Of a DNA stretch of 64,000 nucleotides, positions 10,782 through 27,138 are shown piece after piece. The notes beneath the pieces are model-generated. The model did no database searches and was not told the origin of the DNA. It was given only the letters and a program-made list of their open reading frames with translations. This stretch comes from Cichorium intybus (lineage: Eukaryota; Streptophyta; Magnoliopsida; Asterales; Asteraceae), in the NCBI GenBank assembly GCA_023525715.1, contig CM042012.1, forward strand, positions 119,804,298-119,868,297, written 5' to 3'. Both the position numbers and the translations under genes were made by a program. The stretch's first letter is position 1. The number at the start of each line of letters is the position of its first letter.

Positions 10782-11541
10782 CTGTAAAAGGAGTAGTACG
10801 CCTGGCTGAAGACGTTAAACTTAGCGCTTGTTGGGAGGCAACCCATCGTGTCATAAGTTAGGATATATTTCTTGAAATAAAATACAAAATACATCAATCT
10901 TTTTGCAGGTACTAGTGGTTTGAAATAAGTGTGGGGTCATTTGAGAAGTTTTGAAATTTTTGAAGTCCGTGCCGCGGGTATTTGAATTACGCGACGCGGG
11001 ATCGTAAACCAACCCGATACGCAGGGGTTGATTTGGTGACACGCGCGACGCGCAAAGCGTAAACCCGCGACGCGGTAAACGATCAGTCGGTTTTCTCCTT
11101 TATAAGGTAAGCCGCGGCTCACACGACCCACACGCGACTCGGAGCTCTGGTTATCGAAATTTTCTTGCAATTTTTCTTGCTCATTTTGTTCCCACTACCA
11201 AGGTATGCCATTCTAACTATCTATTACTCGTTAAAACTAGCGATTAGGTAGTTAATTTTAGTGATTTGCCCAAAATAGTTCAAAACTTAGAATCACTAAT
11301 GCTAGCTTATAGGGTGTTTGTTTTGCCAAATGGAGACCCTAGATGAGCTAGTCGGCACCTAGGCTACCTTGTGGTATGATTATATTGAGATTTAGCCGGT
11401 TAAATCAGGAGATTTGATTCGGGGTTTGGAAACAGCCGCACGCCGTGCCGCGCCCTTGCTCATGGGCCGCGCCGCGGTGCGGCTGGGAAGACAAGGACTG
11501 ATTTTGCAAAAATTTTGTTTTGTGGCTATATTTTCTTTTTG
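10782..11541 (+). other. Athila-like inter-ORF region
   Basis: Contains GCGCTTGTTGGGAGGCAACC at about 10826-10845, a known Athila post-pol motif. It also has a polypurine-like AAGTGTGGGGT at 10927-10937 and CpG word pairs at 10972/10994 and 11044/11066, again 22 bp apart. No coding sequence seen. Confidence 0.5.
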
Positions 11542-12738
11542 CAGATGATGTTCAGGTTGGACCACGCTTTCCTCCAGTTCCCCGCGGAGCTTGCCAGTTC
11601 GACAGAGTACACCTCGCGGAGGGACGCATTGACTGCTCGCTGGGTTCTCGAGGCGACAGTCATTGATAGAGACATTCTGAGAGACGCAGGGCTCTGGGTG
11701 CGATCGATCCATTCTTACATCGCACCTGGACCCATGAGGAGGCGTCATTCACTTGCAGAGGATGGGACCGGATCATGGCCACTGACGATGATGTGGTCTA
11801 CACGGAGCTTCTCCTGGAGTTCCTGTTTACGGTCCATTTCGCTCCCAGGGCATCGGATCCGCGATCCAGGCTCATCCACTTTCGTTTGGGAGGTGAGCAC
11901 AGGGAGTGCAACCTTCGGGAGTTTGGGAGGCGCACAGGCCTATACACTCCAGCAGACCTCCAGCATCGCTATTTCACCCGGTTCTTCGGGTCCTGCATTC
12001 AGGGGGAGCCAGACAGGGCTCCCAACATGGAGATATGGACGCCATTGTCCAACGTCAGGTACGAGGCAGGGACCTCGAGGGAGAGCCACCTACGCGATCC
12101 ACTCCACCGCCTCATGCACCGTATCGTTTCCACCTCCATCATGCAGTGGGAGGGAGGCGAGAAGGTGTCTGGGGACGACGTGACATTTCTATGGGCTCTC
12201 CTCGACCCGTCCCGATTCCTCCATCTCACCTTCGCCCTTGCGATCGCTCTCTCCACCCACTCTACCGGCGCCTCCACCAGCAGCCCACTAGCCAGGGGGT
12301 ATTTTATTACCCGCCTGGCCCGTTCCTATGGCATCCTTACTGCCCCCGTGGCAGCCTCTTTGACTGCTCTGCCTCCATCGCGCACCACAGCACGCACTTT
12401 GGAGAGGATGCGGTTTATTGAGCTGCAGCGCCCCGGGCAATACATCCGAGCACCGACCGAGCCTCCTCAGGCACCCCCAGCCCGCGTATGCCCAGCCTGG
12501 CAGGAGACGCAGGAGGCCAGAGCCAGCACCAGAGCCCGCAGCCCCGACACAGCCGCAGGACGATCCAGCGGCCATCCATCGGTTGGATGCCCGAGTTGCG
12601 AGGATGGAGGACCAGCTCGAGTGGATCGGGGAGGTACTTTTGGAGTTGGCCACTCAGCAAGGACGACGTCCCCGACCATTCCCAGCCCGGGCCCACGATC
12701 ATGAGGCCGGACCCTCCAGGCCGCCTGGCAGTGATTGA
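11542..12738 (+). pseudogene. ATHILA ORF-1-like / putative plant transposon protein, two frameshifts
   Basis: Residues such as LREFGRRTGLYT, DPLHRLMHR and GYFITRLARSYGIL match the ATHILA ORF-1 type protein common in plant Athila elements; its biochemical role is unknown. The N-terminal part is read from ATG 11542 in one frame. At about 11695-11703 homology passes to the frame continuing through 11775 (a one-base indel). Near 12470-12500 it passes back to the first frame, which supplies a proline-rich linker and a predicted coiled coil (RLDARVARMEDQLEW) before the stop at 12738. Without the indels it would be about 400 residues. Confidence 0.75.
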
Positions 12739-13763
12739 TGTACCTTTTTCTTTCTTTCTTTTTATTTTTTGAGATATATGTATAAACTTATGACACATCT
12801 ATCTATATATTGTGTTCATATTTTATTTGTCATGTTTGTTTGTTTTTAATGTGTTTGTTAAGTTATGCATGATATACCAATTTGAGAAGGAGTTGTCTCA
12901 GACAAGTGTGGGGTCACCGTGCCCCCTCCACTTGTCTCGACCACCGGCGTGTTTACTGTAGCGCTACAACTCCAGAATACGAAATCGAGGATCCATCTGT
13001 ACGCAATTATACCTGTGATATTGAGCACCAAGCAGTCTATCGTCCAAAAGGGGTAACTCTTTCTCCCTTATTTTGAAATAAATTTTGTACAACGGGGACG
13101 TTGTACGTTTTTAAGTGTGGGGTGTGGACGGTCGAAAGAGATTTTTTTTGAAATTTTTGCAGAAATGATCAATTTTTCAAGTTTTAGCAATATTTTTCAA
13201 AATATTTAATAAATGGCAATTTTGAAATGAATGGTTTGTGATTGTGATAGCATTAGTATTTTTCAAGAGATACTATTTATTTGTGATCATGCTATTAGTT
13301 AGTCAAATAAGTTGAGTTTTACGAGTTTAGAAGATTGAGCTGTTTTAGGATTGCAATTTAGGAAGGAAATGTCAATCTGTGGCCTTTGTTGTTCGAGCCG
13401 GTAGGTCTAAAATGGGTGGGCCTTATGCACCTTACCACCTAAGATCGTCTGGTCTGGGATGGTATTTCTGAAAGCTCGATACACGGACAACATCGAAAGT
13501 CATAGACAATTCCTTAATGGCCTTTAGAATCTGAATGAGTAAGTACACTTCATTGTGGACAGAAAGTTTGTAATCAAGGGTTCTCTAGAAAGCCATGAAT
13601 TCCAAAGAACAATTCAATTATGTTTTCGTGAACTATTCCATTCTAACTCAAAAGAGCAATAAACTTTGAAACTGAACGCAGTCAAAAATTGTTTGATTCT
13701 TTATTATAATTTGTTAAAAAACTCTCTTGCTTGGGGAGAAGCAAGGCACAAGTGTGGGGTGTT
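12739..13763 (+). other. 3' untranslated region of the Athila-like element with repeated polypurine-like motifs
   Basis: AAGTGTGGGGT occurs at 12904-12914, 13113-13123 and 13750-13760; the last directly precedes the 3' LTR and is the polypurine tract. No coding sequence is supported. Confidence 0.65.
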
Positions 13764-14864
13764 TGACAACGCCTAGTGATATCAAGTATTTTAGGCGTTG
13801 TTGAGCCCTGTTCTTGATAAAATTATATCAAATATGTCTGGGTATTCTCACTTTTCGTGCCAGGACTTGTTTGGAGAAAAAGAATGGAAGCAGGGATTAA
13901 AAGTGTACAAAAGGAAGAAGTATGGAAAGAATGAAAAATCAAGAGAACTCGTACGCGCGCCGCGGATCTATGATACGCGCGACGCGGGCTTAAGGCGGTG
14001 GAACACATTCAAATGCCAAAGAAACGGGAAGAGATCAGTACGCGCGCCGCGGATTTCACTTCTGCGCGACGCGGCTGCGGGAAATTTGCAAGTATAAATA
14101 GATGCATTTCCAGCCGGAAACCCTAGCAAAGACCGGGTGTAAAATCGACCTTGAAGCTCTTTGACTCCAGGATTTCGTTTCAGCAAGCTCTTAATTGGTA
14201 TTTTATGTTTTTGAATTTAATTTCCTTTTAGTAGCAAGTAGTTTTTGTAGCTAAAGTCTTTGGGAGTGACAACCACTGACTTTGAGCACTTAGGTTTCTG
14301 TTTTAGCAACATATGGTTACTGTTTGAATGTTTGGAATTCAGTTTTGGTGAATAAAATCATTTGGTTACATTTAATGTTGGCATTTCGATGTTTTGGATG
14401 TTTGTGTTTGGTTTTGATTATTGAATTGTGTTTGAACCTTGTTGGGACTGTTTTCCTTAGCTGAAATCAGTAGCTAATTAGGTTATTTGGTAAGCATTAA
14501 ACCTTGGCTAGTAACTGTTCAGTAGAACTTTAGTTAGTGGCTAGTTTATGCTTTGCTTGGTTTTTCTAGTTTGGATGCCTTTGATTGCTTCTGATTCAGA
14601 GATGTACTTCTGATTTCAGAAAGTGACTAGGTCATTTGAGCATAGCTTAGCTTGGCTTTGGTGTGTTTGATCATTGTCTCATCTGCTAGTGATTAGGAAG
14701 ATAGAAACCAGATCCTCCGATTGTAGCTGTGACACTACTAGTTGGTAATCTCTCATCTAGTCTAACCACGAAGCTCCTGTGGATCGACCCTGACTACCGC
14801 TATACTAGTGTGTGTGTTAGGTTTTCTCTTATTTTTGACCGCACGACGACCTCTGCGCGTGTCA
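13764..14864 (+). repeat. 3' LTR of the Athila-like element
   Basis: A 1101-bp copy of 8299-9403, with CpG pairs near 13949-14075, an E2F-like site at 14077-14084 and a TATA box at 14093-14100. It is followed by the CTCCT duplication. Confidence 0.9.
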
Positions 14865-15105
14865 CTCCTCGACAACCCATCCAAACTCCCAGGGACGTCC
14901 CATTCTTTTAACTTTACATCTTCCTTCCAGATTACGTATGTTCACTAAAAGACAGCGCCAATAGCAATGTTAATAGACTAAAACACCACTACCAACACCC
15001 TACACTCCTACAACATGACAACACACTGACACCTACTATGGTTTAAGTCTAGGAATTTATAGTACTGACACCTAGTTCACTTAAACCACGGCTCTGATAC
15101 CAACT
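14865..15105 (-). other. Element A internal region, right part, with tRNA-iMet primer site
   Basis: The reverse complement of TGGTATCAGAGCCGTGG lies at 15086-15102, three bases from the LTR end. The rest is short non-coding leader; no gene seen. Confidence 0.8.
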
Positions 15106-15722
15106 TGTAACGCCCCAAAAACCAACATCGAGTATATACAAGATTTTAGCAAATCAATATAATTTATTGGTACAAAATAAAATTCTCGATGTCTTGGAAG
15201 CGACAAGAAGATATCTTCAGATCGTTTCAAGATCCAGCCGGGCGTTACTATACCGATTACCTGTCAAAACACCACAACAAACGACGTGAGCATAATTGCT
15301 TAGTGAATAACTATACTGCAACGAGCTAAACTTTACATCAAAATGTATAAAAATCAACCCCATTGTAGAATTTCACTAGAGAAATTATCACCAGAAAATC
15401 CAACTCACATTGGATTAATCATAACACCTTAAGTCATAATTATTAAAAACACAATGTATTTATGATTGACACCAACGTTAAAAATAATCACCAAAAAATC
15501 TTGGGCTTTTCACCAACCCGAAGATCCACCATCACTCGGTTACACCGAGTTATCACCAATATTTAATTACACCATATAGTTGTAAACCATCGTTATACAA
15601 CTACTTGAACACCATATAAAACAACAACATATATATTCACATATAATAACACCGTATGTATCTACAACGACTACCAAATATACTGTTGATCATCCAGATA
15701 AATACATTCTAGCACCACCATA

Positions 15723-16619
<897 letters not shown>

Positions 16620-17467
16620 GTCTCCCACTTGGATAAGTCTATAACTATAATTACCGATTTAACCTCTAATTAACCAGCACTTGTAGCTTCCTAGAAACCA
16701 ATGCCAAACTCTGATCTAATCAGTCCTGTCCATAGATAAGTGATCAGATGATCCTCCGTCCAACTAGATATTTTTCAGACTCAAGACATGGATAAAATCA
16801 ATCTGGTCTGATTCACTGTTCCTCGATTTCCGATTTGCATATGACTCTTAGACTACCAATTTAGTCCCGGTTGGCCAACCATTTTAGTCAACTTCAAAAT
16901 CATCGAGAGGCCTACAGATATCTGTTCCCCGTCAGGGTCAAGGGACGAATAAACTTTGACTCATATACTTATGTCTTTTACCAGACAAATCACTCACAAC
17001 AATACGTTTTATAACACCGAGTTACCGATGCGTTTTCGTATTATCAATGAATAACCGTCTAGTAAATCATAACTCATATGTCTTAGCTTAAAGATCAAAA
17101 GATATTATCGTCTCAATATTGCTCGTGATGTAATCCATGAAGCAATCCATTGAGCGCGGGTTTATCCAATACTCAAATCTCCATTTCCAAGTACTTACGA
17201 ATGGTGCAGCAATCCAATTGCAATGTCTAACTCCTTAGACAATCTATTACCAATTCATGACAGCCTTACTTCATACTTACTCCCTAAAAGTATGAGTGAC
17301 TGTGGATATTTGAATAATCCAATTATTCAGGAAGTAAAACATGCAAAATGAAACACAATGATATATTATTGACAAAATTAGTAAACCATTACTCATTAAT
17401 AAATCTCCATTATTAAATCACAAAAGTCAAATACAATAACATTGTTACAAGTTTCAAAAAAAACTAT
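16620..17467 (-). other. 3' untranslated region and polypurine tract of element C
   Basis: About 850 bp with no reading frame between the RNase H stop and the LTR. The polypurine tract is the complement of GTCTCCCACTTGG at 16620-16632. A related segment lies on the plus strand at about 55980-56753 in remnant F. Confidence 0.75.
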
Positions 17468-20400
17468 CTAATTACAAAAACTTATATCATCTCTTAATCC
17501 AACGCTCCTAGCATGCTGATTATGCTTAATCCTACTCAGAGCCTTTGTCAAGGGATCTGCAGGATTATCTTCCGATGATACCCTCTTTACCACGAGGTAA
17601 CCTTCTTCTACCCTATGCCTGATGTAGTGGTACTTTCTGTCGATATGTCTGGACTTTCCATGATCTCGCGGTTCCTTTGTCAAGGCGACCGCACCTTCGT
17701 TATCGCAGAATAGTTCCAAGGGCTCCTGAATACTCGGGACTACTCCAAGGTCACCGATAAAGTTCTTCAGCCAAGCCGCTTCCTTTGACGCTTCACTTGC
17801 TGCTATGTACTCTGATTCGCACGTAGAATCAGCCACTGTTTCTTGCTTGGAACTTTTCCAAGTAACTGCTCCACCGTTCAAAAGGAAATACCCAGCCCGA
17901 CTGAGACCGACCACTGTCTCTATCTGTCTGAAAGCTGGCATCTGTATATCCTTCAACTCTCAAGGTATCACTGCCACCGAGGACTAACACCATGTTCTTT
18001 GTCCTTCGCAGATACTTGAGTATATTTTTCACAGCTATCCAATGCGCCCTTCCAGGGTTACCCAGGTACCGACTAACCATGCTCAAAGCAAAGGCCATGT
18101 CAGGGCGAGTACACGTCATAGCGTACATGATCGATCCTACAGCCGAAGCATAAGGTACCCGACTCATTTCAGCTATTTCTTCGTCTGTAATCGGACTTTG
18201 AGTCTTACTCAATTTTGCATTACTTTGGATAGGCAGCTCTCCCTTCTTGGAATTTTCCATACTAAACATTTTCAGTACCTTTTCCAAGTATGTACCCTGA
18301 CTAAGTCCAATTAGTCTCTTCTTCCTATCTCTCAATATTCTTATCCCGAGAATATAGGCAGCCTCTCCTAGGTCCTTCATGGCAAAACATTTCCCAAGCC
18401 AAGCCTTGACATCTTGCAAGGTTGGAATATCGTTTCCCATGAGCAGTATGTCATCGACATACAGCACCAGAAAGGTGACTATACTCCCACTAGCCTTGAC
18501 ATATACGCAGGACTCATCCTCGCTCCTAGAGAAGCCAAACTCTTTGACTTTCTCATGGAAACAAAGATTCCAGCTGCGAGAAGCTTTCTTCAATCCGTAG
18601 ATTGATCTCTCAAGCTTACACACCATATTAGGATACTTTGCATCGACAAAACCCTCTGGCTGATTCATGTAAACATCCTCAGTCAACTTCCCATTAAGGA
18701 AAGCGGTTTTGACGTCCATCTGCCAAATTTCATAGTCATGAAATGCAGCTATGGCCAGCATAATCCTAATAGACTTTATCTTGGCTACTGGTGAGAAGGT
18801 CTCGTCATAGTCAACCCCTGGGGTTTGAGTAAAGCCCTTCGCAACCAGTCTTGCCTTGAAAGTGTGTACTTTTCCGTCCATGTCGGTCTTCTTCTTGAAG
18901 ATCCATTTGCACCCGACTGTCTTTCGACCTGGTACGTTGTCAACCAAGTTCCAAACTTGATTGTCATACATGGACTTGATCTCGCTATCCATGGCCTCTT
19001 TCCACTTGGCAGACTCAGGGCCCGCCACTGCTTCCTGGTAGTTAGCTGGTTCATCCAAATTTATCAGTGTCCTATCACTGACAAACGTGTCCCCATCCGA
19101 AGTTATATGGAACCCATAAAACTCGGGTGGCATGCTAACCCTACCGGAACGCCTAAGAGGTAAGGATACATCTGTCGGACCAACAGGAACTTCTTCCTCA
19201 TGTTGGTTGCTAGTTTCTCCTAAGGTTGCGTCATCTGATGACTCTTGAATTTCTTCCAGATCAATGGTACTCCCACTGTCCTCTTTGAATATGAGCTCTC
19301 TCTCTCGAAAGACCGCTCGTATAGCTACAAATACCACGTCCTCGCTCGGTCTGTAGAATAGATATCCAAAAGACTGTTTGGGATAACCAAGGAAGAAACA
19401 CCTTTCGCTTCTTTCTGCGAGTTTGTCTTGAGTCTCTCGTCTAACGAAAGCCTCACAACCCAGACTTTGATATGTGCCAACGAGGGAACTTTCCCCGTCC
19501 ACATTTCATGAGGTGTTTTAGCAACCTTTTTAGTAGGGACAAGATTGAGGATATGGGCGGCAGTCTCTAAGGCATACCCCCAGAAGTGAATGGGAAGTGA
19601 AGCTCGACTCATCATGGAACGAACCATGTCCAACAGGGTTCGGTTGCGCCTCTCTGCAACACCGTTCAACTGTGGTGTCCTGGGAGGTGTCAACTGCGAA
19701 ACTATTCCGCATTCCTTTAGATAGTCTAGGAACTCGATACTTAGATACTCTCCGCCACTGTCGGACCTGAGCATCTTTATCTTCCTGCCTAATTGATTTT
19801 CTACCTCGTTCTTAAACTCTTTGAACTTTTCAAAGGTGTCCGATTTGTGCTTGATCAAGTAGATATAACCGTATCTACTAAAATCGTCGGTAAAGGTCAC
19901 GTAGAACCGCGTGCCATCCTTTGTGGTTGATCTGAATGGACCACACACATCCGTGTGAATGATGTCCAGCAGACCCTCACCTCTTTCAAAAGACCCTTTG
20001 AAAGGTGATTTAGTCATCTTGCCCAACAGACAAGATTCGCATACATCATCCGACCTGAGGTCGAATGATTCCAACACTCCATCCTTTTGGAGTTGGGCGA
20101 TGCGTTTCTTGCTGATGTGCCCGAGCCGACTATGCCACAGACATGCCTTTTCTACACCACTAGTAAAATCAATATAATTTACACTATGTCCTAAATTGTC
20201 AACACATTCAACAGTTTTATACACACCATCACAAGGATAAGCAGTAAAAATCAAAATACCATTTTTGAAAACAGAAATCGAACCAACTTTATTATCAAAA
20301 GAAAATTGAAATCCTTGTCTGAACAATGCGTGAAATGAAATAATGTTTCTTGCCATATCTGGCGAATAGCAACAATTTAATAATTCTAAACTAACATCAC

Positions 20401-21499
20401 TACTAAGCACTAAACTGTAAACGCCGATCTTGGTAACAGGGGACGATCTAATATTGCCCATGATCAAGTTCAGTCTACCGTGCTCCACCTCCTTGCTTTC
20501 CTTTAGGCCCTGCAGATCAGAACAAATGTGAAAACCACATCCTGTATCAAGGACCCAAGAATTAGAAGATGGTGAGTTTTTAGAGATAGTGTATATACCT
20601 GCTGTCGATGGCTTTACTTTCCCATCCTTGAAATCCTGCAAGTATTTGGGGCAGCTTCTCTTCCAATGGCCCTTCTCTTTGCAGTAAAAACAGTTGGCTT
20701 CATCGGGGTTGGCCACACAAGGAATGTGGGAAGTCTTGGTTCTCGAGCCATTACTGGATGACCCGACCTGAACCTTTTCTCTCCAATTTTGCTTAGGAGG
20801 GCCCTTCCTTTTCTTTCCTTTGCCACTTCCAATGGCTAAGACGGGCTGATTGACCGAGGGTACAATTTTACCCTTCATCCCGTCCTCAGCAACTCGAAGC
20901 ATGCGATGCAACTCAGTCAGGTTAGCCTGATTGTTGTTCAAATGATAAGCCAGCCTGAACTGGTCATAAGAACTCGGTAGGGAGTTAAGCACTATGTCAA
21001 CGGCCAACTCCTCCGGTACAGGCATCGCAAGCTTTCTAAGCCGCTCCACGTAACCTTGCATTCTTTGCACATGAGCGCAGATGGACTCTCCATCTTTAGG
21101 TTTGCTGTTCGTGAAGTCCTTGACCACCTCGCACCTCTCGATGCGCTCTTGCTTGCGGAACTTTCCCGCCAGCTCCTTGTGCATCTCAAAGGGCCAGTAG
21201 TCTTCATATATCCTTTGCAATTCGGGGTTCATTGTGGCGATCATGATGCAGGCCACTTTGGTCGCATCATCAGAATGTTTTTGGTACGAGGCAATTTCCT
21301 TGGGAGTAGCAGTTTCAGGGTCAACATCGACAAGCTCAGTCTCGAGAACATACTCTTTGTTCTCATACCTCAAAGCCATCTTGATGTTTCTAATCCAGTC
21401 ATTGTAGTTTGTCCCGTTCAATTGAACCTTGGAACACAGTGAGAGGATAGAGGGAACACTGGAGTTTGATTGGGGAGCGGATTGATCAGCAGAAGACAT
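17468..21499 (-). pseudogene. Copia gag-pol polyprotein of element C, two frameshifts
   Basis: Translation starts at ATG 21497-21499. Order: gag (MSSADQSAP... with UBN2-like region), zinc knuckle CFYCKEKGHWKRSC, protease with DTGCGFH, integrase zinc finger (HSRLGH...CESC), integrase core with HTDVCGPF, DDFSRYGY and NGVAERRNRTLLD, RT with KARLVAKGFTQ, MDVKTAFLNG and YVDDILL, then RNase H (SSKQETVADSTCESEY, HIDRKYHYIR). A one-base loss near 19455, between the integrase core and its C-terminal part, and a one-base gain near 17890, early in RNase H, break the frame. All catalytic motifs are otherwise present. Single-ORF Copia layout with RT after integrase is clear; the lineage is not assigned. 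Confidence 0.92.
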
Positions 21500-22854
21500 C
21501 TATAAAAGAAGGTAAGTTTAATTAGATACTTGTCGGTCCTTATAATAACCCAATATAAAATAAGGCTAGGATCCAACTATAACAATTTGCAACATAGAAG
21601 AGGGATGCCGTAATCTATAAGCAAATTTTATAAAGGTAGGCGAATGACGATTCAGCCAATTCCACCGCGGAAAAATAATCTTATTATAAATGGAATTCCT
21701 AGTTTCTTTTGAGATTTATTGAACTGTTCAATAGCATGTTTAATCTCAGATATGCCTCACCGTTTGTGACTGGGATGCCGACGATCACAAACCGGGTGTG
21801 AATAACCATGCAAATTAGCTTGGAACTCTCGGGGTCCATTATCATCTCAAATTGATGTGCCGGTAAACCACACACGCTCCATCAACAATGATAACACCCG
21901 AGACACCCATTGCCACTCTTTATGAACCCCTATTGGTGTGCCGGTAAACCACACACGCTCCACCAACGTTTCATAAAGTGCAATGTGCAATTTCATGGGT
22001 TAGCATCAAATTCACATTTTTCCTAAAGTAACTAGATTGGGATTTTGTAAATGGTTCTAGTACTTTGATCATTATACTTTTAATGATTAAGTGGTTCTGT
22101 CAAACCCGTTCGGCTAACGACCCTCCACTGATCAGGCGAGCGGTGGGTGAGAGTGTTCACCCATTAGACTACCATTTTATCGGCAGTCTCCTTATACCCA
22201 CTTTATAGACCAGCTTCGTGAATGAGGTCTACTATTGATTTGACTAACCAAATTTTATCTCATATATATATATAGTATTAACTTTTAATAATATATATAA
22301 GATGTATTTTAAAACCCTTTAAAATATTCAAGGTTTATCTTTTAATTTTACCAAATTTAACAATTAAATTTTAAATTAAATTAAACCTTAAATTCGATTT
22401 AATCAATTTTAATTACCAATTAATTAAATTAATTAAATCTAAATATTTTAAACATTTTAAAATATTTTTTCCGGATTTTTCTATTAATTTCGCAATTTTT
22501 AAATTAATTAAATCCTTTTGAATTATCTTTTAATTAACAATTAATTAAATTAATTCAAATGAAGATAGGTTTATCCAAATTAATCAGATTAATTAAAACC
22601 TATCCTAAACCCCCTAAAAATCGAATTCAAATAATGGGGTTTAAGGTTATCCATTTAATTAACAAATAAAGTTACCAAAAATAGAAAACCTTCTAAAACC
22701 CTAATTACAATTTTCGAAATTAGCAAGGGGGGATTAGGGTTTCCAAAACCCTAATCCTTGAAATCGATCCTTAGCAAAATTAGGGTTTATAGGCTTTAAA
22801 CCCTAAAACAGTTATAACAATTCAACAAGAAAACAAATCAGGCTCTGATACCAC
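21500..22854 (-). other. Leader of element C with primer site and telo-box cluster
   Basis: About 1.35 kb between PBS and gag start. The primer site complement GGCTCTGATACCA is at 22841-22853. Five AAACCCTAA telo-box motifs (either strand) lie at 22696, 22734, 22746, 22780 and 22798. A block with GTGCCGGTAAACCACACAC is duplicated near 21857 and 21937. Confidence 0.7.
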
Positions 22855-25217
<2,363 letters not shown>

Positions 25218-27138
25218 AATATATAATCATACAAATACAAATACAACACCAGTCGCGTTGAGTGGAGTTACTCACCTCGATTCTTGAAGTAGGATGTTAA
25301 TTCCCAAGTGAGGCTTGAACACCTCTTAATATGTCACAAGTAACCTACACGTGCCATTTAATAGTTCACAATTAGCCTAAGGATTTATATCACATTATTA
25401 ACTCATTTTAGATCTTGACATCTAAGACGCATGGTCAAAGAATTGACCATAACTCCCAACCCAGAAACCCGAATAGCACAAACTCCGACATTCTGAAAAA
25501 TAGACACAATACATGACAAGTCCGGAGAAGATACCAAGACTTGAATCACACTCTAAGACCCTAGAAAATAAGTGACAAGATTGACAATGCAATCTGTCAC
25601 AAATCTGGATTAACGGAGAAATCACTAATTCTATTCCACTTGGGAATGGAATCAAGGAAAACCCTATTACATAGGCATACTATATATAACCAAGAGACTA
25701 CCCTCCGAAATTTAGACCCAAAAGACAAACCAATTAAGAATTAACAATCACACAATATGAAGGAAATGAGCAACAACATTCCTGTCACAATTCAGAATAG
25801 CTTGACAAGATTGGTCCAACAACCTAACTTCTGAAAGGAAATAAGTCAAGAATTTTGGATGAGTTACATTAGACATGAATATAAAGCTCTCATCCAAAAA
25901 TCAAACTCAAAGCATAAGCCAATTGAGAATTAAAAATCGTTCAACATGGACAATGTGCACAGCTACAATTCTGGTTCAGTCAAGGAGAAGGCATTGGAAC
26001 CCTAGCTTCCTAATGGAATTGGGTCAATCCCCCTGGATGGAACACACTAGATATGAGGATGGACTTCCCATCAAATTGTCAGACCTAAACTATGAACCAT
26101 TTGAGAATTAAAAATCTCACAAGTTAACCTAGGTGTGCAGCAACCAATCTGTAGAGGTCGGATTGCACCCACCAAAGTCCAAACTAAAACAATGAACTGA
26201 GTCAAGACCTTTTAGTCGAGTATGGCTCATGACAAGGTTCTTCTCCACACAAAATTTCAGAACAATCCAGTGAACACACGATTTTACAAAAATTTCACAA
26301 CACAATTGGACAGAGAAATCATACTCATGGAAATCGGGTTCAAAACCCTAGAAAACGACCGAATAAGGTCTGGACCCCAACTGATGAACTGAAGTAGACA
26401 TCGAGACGAAACCATGGGCACTGGAATCGCCTAATTTGGACATCGTATGATTTTTTTACGAATTATACAACATAGAACAGATTTCTGTCCGAAAATCAAA
26501 CCTTTGATTTCAATCTTCATTCCTTCTTCTTTGTTCTTTCTCATCTTTCTTCTTCTTCTTCTTGTCTTGCCCTAATCGTATAGCAGGAAGAAATGGGAAC
26601 CAAGGGCTGAAAATCTGGTTTTACTTGGCTAAAGGCATGAATTTCCGAAAATACCCCTTCCACTTAAATGCCTTAGAATAATTTTCTGCATTCTTTCCAT
26701 TTGTCTAACAAACTTTACAGCATCATAGCTCTCACTTACTATATCGGAATTTTATAAACTTTATACCTTTAGAAATGTGAGTATGAGCTTTACAACATCC
26801 TCTTACTGACTTAAGTCTGATTCTAATTAGATTTTACTTTACAGACCCTCAAACATGACCTTTGGCCATTTTTGTCACTTTTTGGTCTTCTTTGACCTAT
26901 CATAACTTCTTCATTATAACTCCAAATGATATGAATCTTTTTCCTATAATCTTATTTCATCAAAATATACAAACGTCTTTTTGATGATGTTTTCCCAAAT
27001 CCTTATAGATATTTACATATTAATTTTTGAAGATTTACTAATATTTTCTTCTTATTATTAATATTAATATTTATTTTTTTTCGTCAAAATAAATATTTAA
27101 TTTGCTGAAAATAAAGAATCGGAAAATGGGGTGTTACA

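Larger units (their letters stand above)
8299..14864 (+). mobile_element. Athila-like Ty3 LTR retrotransposon, non-autonomous
   Basis: LTRs at 8299-9403 and 13764-14864 begin TGACAACG and end GCGTGTCA. The CTCCT duplication is perfect. The primer site is complementary to tRNA-Asp. A GCGCTTGTTGGGAGGCAACC motif near 10826 and an ATHILA ORF-1 type protein are hallmarks of the Athila group. The 4.4-kb interior has no protease, RT, RNase H or integrase, so it must be mobilised in trans if at all. It sits in the internal region of element A. Confidence 0.88.

Noticed and set aside
11999..12798. Several minus-strand frames of 90-130 codons
   Set aside because: They are shadows of the GC-rich ATHILA ORF-1-like sequence on the plus strand.
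22696..22806. Interstitial telomere
   Set aside because: The AAACCCTAA motifs are scattered in both orientations rather than in a tandem array; telo-box regulatory motifs are the better reading.
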